A DNA stretch of 33,959 bases from Spirochaetaceae bacterium (lineage in GTDB: Bacteria; Spirochaetota; Spirochaetia; Treponematales; Breznakiellaceae): positions 1 through 33,959 of the forward strand of contig JAISCK010000061.1 in assembly GCA_031265635.1 (NCBI GenBank). The letters are read 5' to 3'. The position numbers and the translations under genes were made by a program. The notes beneath the pieces are model-generated. The model searched no databases and had not been told where the DNA came from. It was given only the letters and a program-made list of their open reading frames with translations. Shown here piece by piece: positions 31,058 through 33,959 of this stretch (position 1 is the first letter of the stretch; each line of letters opens with the position of its first letter).

Positions 31058-31166
31058 CTGAGGGGCGGTTACAGGGCCCCACCCCGCCGCCGTTTTTGAG
31101 CATGAACGGAAGGGCACAGCGTAAAGCTCTTTCCCTTAAAATACCCGAATGCGCTCTGCTGTAAAT
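31058..31166. other. Convergent intergenic, GC-rich, no gene seen
   Basis: GGGGC (31062-31066) and GCCCC (31076-31080) form a short hairpin, and CCGCCGCCG followed by five T residues (31091-31095) may help stop transcription of the plus-strand gene. AAGGG/CCCTT pairing near 31110-31140 could do so for the minus-strand gene. All are weak. Confidence 0.35.
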
Positions 31167-31934
31167 CTAAGCCAGCATCTGGACACCGCCACAGACACCG
31201 ATAAACTGACCGTTCATATACCCGGCACCTTCACTGGCCATAAACGCCACAACCGGAGAACAATCCTCGTAAGCATCACCCAAACGACCGACAGGGCTGT
31301 AGGCAATGGTGGCTTTTTCGGCGGCGGCACTTTGCTCATCTGTGCCAAAGACATCATTTTTTATTACCGGCAGAAAACAATTGGTCACAACCCCAAATTT
31401 CCCGAACTCTTTTGAAGCTTTTCGTGTAATAGCCATAATAGCCGCTTTTGCCATCGCATAGCCGGTAAACCCGGGAGTATTTGATACTCCCGAACCAGAA
31501 GCACAGGTAATAATGCGCCCGTAATGCTGCTGCTGAAAATAAGGCATACACTTTTGAATCATTCGCATGGTGTAGATCGGGCCAGTCTTGTAAAAAACCT
31601 CGGCCAGTTCAGGAGTCGTATCCATGAAATAGGTTTGCTGATAAAGGCCGCCCTGGGCAATACAAGCCAGGATATCCACTTTGCCGAATTCTTTGATTGT
31701 TACGTTGAGAATCTTATCCAAATCCGTCTCATTGGCCACGTCGCACTTGACAGGGATGATTTTTCCGGGAAATCCCCTTTTTTGGGCGTCAGCCCGCAGT
31801 TCTTCCAACCGTTCAAGACGGCGGGCCCCGGCAACCACATCCGCTCCTTCTTCGGCAAACCGCAAAGCGCAGCCATAGCCTACCCCGGAACTGGCTCCGA
31901 CAAGAATCGCTTTTCTGTTTTCGAGAATACCCAT
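31167..31934 (-). CDS. Short-chain dehydrogenase/reductase
   Basis: 255 aa, usual SDR length. Cofactor loop GASSGVGYG (13-21) and D65 after the fourth strand (VKCDVANE). The NNAG position is altered to CIAQGG. The catalytic serine is in ASGSG (146 or 148), with Y159-x3-K163 (YAMAK). An arginine pair after strand two (GARRLERL) favours NADP(H). The substrate is unknown. ATG 31934 has GGAGAG upstream. Codon use looks less GC-biased than the core operons, as in the MFS gene upstream, so the pair may have arrived together. A gene remnant lies just upstream. Confidence 0.9.
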   Translation of the reverse strand: MGILENRKAILVGASSGVGYGCALRFAEEGADVVAGARRLERLEELRADAQKRGFPGKIIPVKCDVANETDLDKILNVTIKEFGKVDILACIAQGGLYQQTYFMDTTPELAEVFYKTGPIYTMRMIQKCMPYFQQQHYGRIITCASGSGVSNTPGFTGYAMAKAAIMAITRKASKEFGKFGVVTNCFLPVIKNDVFGTDEQSAAAEKATIAYSPVGRLGDAYEDCSPVVAFMASEGAGYMNGQFIGVCGGVQMLA

Positions 31935-31957
31935 AATAACTCTCCTCTATAGTTTTA

Positions 31958-32056
31958 TTAGTAACGGCGCATACCGCCGAATACTTCTGGCATTGGGACC
32001 GTTTCAAGTGCTTTGTTAAAGCGCCAACTACCTCCATAAATACATGAAACTCTAAT
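31958..32056 (-). pseudogene. Remnant of a gene 3' end between MFS and SDR genes
   Basis: One minus-strand frame is open from just inside the MFS stop region and reads IYGGSWRFNKALETVPMP then EVFGGMRRY, ending with two stop codons (31960-31955). It looks like the C-terminus of a real protein, has no ATG, GTG or TTG start near its beginning, and stops 23 bp before the SDR start, as an operon gene would. A deletion that removed the body of a gene is the likely explanation. The family is not recognised. Chance coding appearance remains possible given the short length. Confidence 0.4.
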
Positions 32057-33488
32057 TGTTTACCGGAGCGCTTTCCTGTTTCAGCGGGTTCAGGCTCAAA
32101 CCCATGACAAGCGCGGCCACCGCTGTAACGGCAGCGATGATAAACGCCGTCCTAATGCCGTTCTCAATACCCTGCGCCCCAATGACCGATGTATACACAG
32201 CCAGACCGACAGCTCCGCCGACTGTCTGAGCAAGCTGTACCACGGAATTTCCCATAACGCGAATTTCCGCGGCAATTTGAATCTGCGGACCAGCGGAAAT
32301 TGTCACGCTGTGCTGACTATTGTAAAAACCGGCCGCAAGAATCAAGACATATATGGCCAAAAGCGATGTTGTTGGTTTTAACACAAGCAACAACACAAGC
32401 GTCACGCCGATACGAACAATCGATCCAACGGCAATAACGCCACGCGCGCTCTTTTCTTTTGCGATTTTGCTGCCAAAAAAAGGGCTAATAAAAATACCCA
32501 GGACAGCAATCATCGTTGTAGTGAGCGCGGCCTGAGTCGCCGATGTTTGCATGACGTACCGGGCGAATGAGGGCATGAAAAACATAACCGCCATTGATGA
32601 GCAGGTGGCAAAGAAGTTGTACAGCGTGAGGCAGACCGTATTTCTGTCTTTTAACACGCGTGCGGGCAGCACGGCGCTGTCGCCTTTTTTACGCACGATA
32701 AAGAACAACGCGATCAAACTGACCGCCGAAAGCGCCAGTAGTGCGGTATTGCCGATGGAGCCAAAAATCAACGCCGGAAGGCCGGAAGAGCCGGGGCCAA
32801 ACGAAAGCGCGAGTACGAGTCCGCCCATGAACAACATGAGTATAACGCAGCCCGCCACGTCGAACTTTCTGCCGCCCTGGCCCATTGCGGCGCCTTCTTC
32901 TTTTGTAATTTTAACGCCAAAGAAAATAAGTACCGCCGCTGCAAACATCAACATCCAATTCATGTGGCATACGACCCGCCAGCCTGCAAAGTCAATAAGA
33001 AGCCCGGTAATAGCTGGACCAACGAGCATACCAAGACTCATCACAGTGCCACTCGCGCCAAGAAACAGGCCCGCTTTCTTTTCGTCGTACATATCACGAA
33101 TCATCGAAAAACCAAGCACGTAAATTCCAGCGCTCACCAGGCCCCAAAGCGTACTGACTGCCACGATGGTCATCATGTCAGGTGCAATCGCCCGTACCAG
33201 GTTGACCACGACGCCGGCGAGCAGCGAAAAAGACACGAGTGTCCGTTTTACCGACGGGTTTTTTGACGCCATATATCCGTAGAGCGGCATCGCAATAATG
33301 CTGATAAGCCCGCTGATGTTCGATGCCAGCGGATAGAGCGTCCTGCCGCCGATTTCTTCCGCCGCGAGCGGCAGCAGGGTTGAAACGCCGGTAGATACAA
33401 AAAGCTGGCTGATTAAAGCAAGATAAATGCCTACAAGCGTAATTGTTTTTTTGCCGTTAGGTACATCAAGAAACGGGTTTGTACTCAT
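32052..33488 (-). CDS. MFS transporter, DHA2-like drug/metabolite exporter
   Basis: 478 aa from ATG 33488, preceded by GGAGGTGAT (33500-33492), a near-perfect ribosome binding site; the frame extends to 33530 without one. About 14 hydrophobic spans are visible, the pattern of the EmrB/QacA (DHA2) group. The motif A-like loop is at the 2-3 junction (PLYGYMASKNPSVKRTL), and a motif C-like MSLGMLVGPAITGLLIDFAGWR follows later. It would use the proton gradient to move small molecules across the inner membrane. Substrate unknown. It lies 44 bp after the glutamate synthase gene and upstream of the SDR gene. Confidence 0.88.
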   Translation of the reverse strand: MSTNPFLDVPNGKKTITLVGIYLALISQLFVSTGVSTLLPLAAEEIGGRTLYPLASNISGLISIIAMPLYGYMASKNPSVKRTLVSFSLLAGVVVNLVRAIAPDMMTIVAVSTLWGLVSAGIYVLGFSMIRDMYDEKKAGLFLGASGTVMSLGMLVGPAITGLLIDFAGWRVVCHMNWMLMFAAAVLIFFGVKITKEEGAAMGQGGRKFDVAGCVILMLFMGGLVLALSFGPGSSGLPALIFGSIGNTALLALSAVSLIALFFIVRKKGDSAVLPARVLKDRNTVCLTLYNFFATCSSMAVMFFMPSFARYVMQTSATQAALTTTMIAVLGIFISPFFGSKIAKEKSARGVIAVGSIVRIGVTLVLLLVLKPTTSLLAIYVLILAAGFYNSQHSVTISAGPQIQIAAEIRVMGNSVVQLAQTVGGAVGLAVYTSVIGAQGIENGIRTAFIIAAVTAVAALVMGLSLNPLKQESAPVNN

Positions 33489-33532
33489 GCAATCACCTCC
33501 ATAATAATTTCCCCCCTCTTGCCGCCGCATTT

Positions 33533-33959
33533 TTAATGCTTTTTTGTCAAAAGCTGATTAACCGCCGCGGCGGCCCGGCGGCCTTCGCCCATAGCCAGGA
33601 TCACGGTGGCGGCCCCCAGGACTATATCGCCCCCGGCGTAGACCTTTTCCAGTGAGGTTTTTTGATCCTCCCCCACCAGAATCCGGCCCCGCCGGTCCAC
33701 CGAGAGGCCGTTCGTGGTCCGGGACACCAGCGGGTTGGACTCGTTCCCCAGGGCCACAATCACCGTGTCACAGTCAAACACATATTCCGATCCGGGTACG
33801 GCCACGGGGCTCCGGCGGCCCGAAGCGTCCGGTTCCCCCAGCTCAAACTTTTGCAATTCCATGCCCGTGATTTTTCCCTGGCCGTCCCCGAGAAAACGGT
33901 TGGGGTTCCGCAGAAAGTTGAAGACGATCCCCTCTTCCATGGCGTGGCCGATCTCCTCC
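33533..33959 (-). CDS. gltA: NADPH-dependent glutamate synthase, C-terminal part (cut by window edge)
   Basis: About 141 residues are visible; the frame continues beyond base 33959. The sequence has ELGEPDASGRRSPVAVPGSE, DTVIVALGNESNP, and the FAD-site end YAGGDIVLGAATVILAMGEGRRAA. These match the single-subunit archaeal/clostridial type of NADPH glutamate synthase, homologous to the GltD small subunit and to NfnB/sulfide dehydrogenase alpha. Whether it acts as glutamate synthase or as the NADPH-binding subunit of an Nfn-type transhydrogenase depends on a partner gene outside the window. Stop at 33535-33533, then 44 bp to the MFS gene. Confidence 0.88.
   Translation of the reverse strand, partial: EEIGHAMEEGIVFNFLRNPNRFLGDGQGKITGMELQKFELGEPDASGRRSPVAVPGSEYVFDCDTVIVALGNESNPLVSRTTNGLSVDRRGRILVGEDQKTSLEKVYAGGDIVLGAATVILAMGEGRRAAAAVNQLLTKKH

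Noticed and set aside
31810..32037. 74-codon minus-strand frame overlapping the SDR start
   Set aside because: Its later part is a shadow of the SDR gene, and the ATG at 32037 has no ribosome binding site; a different frame here reads like a real C-terminus.
1..33959. CRISPR arrays, insertion sequences, rRNA
   Set aside because: No regularly spaced direct repeats, no transposase-like ORF and no rRNA-like stretch were seen on either strand.

Overview
The window is a chromosomal segment that reads as a spirochaete, most likely a host- or gut-associated Treponema relative. The reasons are gene content and order: a dense murG–cvpA–holB–kinase–sigma-54 regulator operon, an mreB-mreC-mreD-mrdA-rodA cell-shape operon, a lipoprotein-type fumarate-reductase flavoprotein, and many extracytoplasmic or membrane proteins of spirochaetal character. 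From memory, Treponema pallidum carries the same envelope and regulatory gene groups close together. The assignment is an inference from protein character, because no rRNA or marker gene is present.

Layout. 1-311: edge of the window, with a possible gene tail and AT-rich DNA. 312-689: a RidA enamine deaminase gene with a promoter that predicts an almost leaderless mRNA. 719-7908 (minus strand): a tight operon read from right to left, comprising a membrane class III adenylate cyclase, murG, cvpA, a DNA polymerase III delta'-type ATPase, a PAS histidine kinase and an NtrC-type response regulator. 8075-10636: a divergent MalT-like STAND/LuxR regulator. 10671-13459: a visibly AT-rich accessory islet holding a small lipoprotein, an S24 (LexA-like) remnant with an internal deletion, and a palindrome-overlapped promoter. 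That promoter is followed by a 66-aa orphan protein, an overlapping frameshifted orphan gene, a stand-alone HsdR-N-type PD-(D/E)XK nuclease and a 27-codon ORF. The islet ends at tRNA-Phe(GAA), 13482-13554, which has its own terminator.

13656-22661 (minus strand): TPR protein, mreB, mreC, mreD, mrdA, rodA and a two-part radical SAM protein (TIGR03960 plus DUF2344 type). 22917-24638: a lipid-anchored FMN/FAD flavoprotein reductase. 24721-25813 (minus strand): a PAP2 phosphatase and a small zinc-ribbon protein. 25945-30995 (plus strand): a solitary NeuB-type sialic acid synthase, a PilZN-like spirochaetal protein, hisS, and a secreted protein with three PPC-like repeats. 31167-33959 (minus strand): SDR dehydrogenase, a gene remnant, an MFS transporter, and the C-terminal part of an NADPH-dependent glutamate synthase that runs off the window.

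How it fits together. Two large minus-strand operons couple peptidoglycan precursor export and the elongasome with regulation: kinase/regulator and cyclase in one, the Mre/Rod machinery in the other. The best candidate for something undescribed is the 11.4-13.4 kb islet. It has an operator-like palindrome on the -10 box, a tandem 13-mer upstream, two overlapping orphan genes and a restriction-type nuclease. One of the orphan genes is frameshifted, so the module may be decaying or may contain a sequence error. Function there is inference only.
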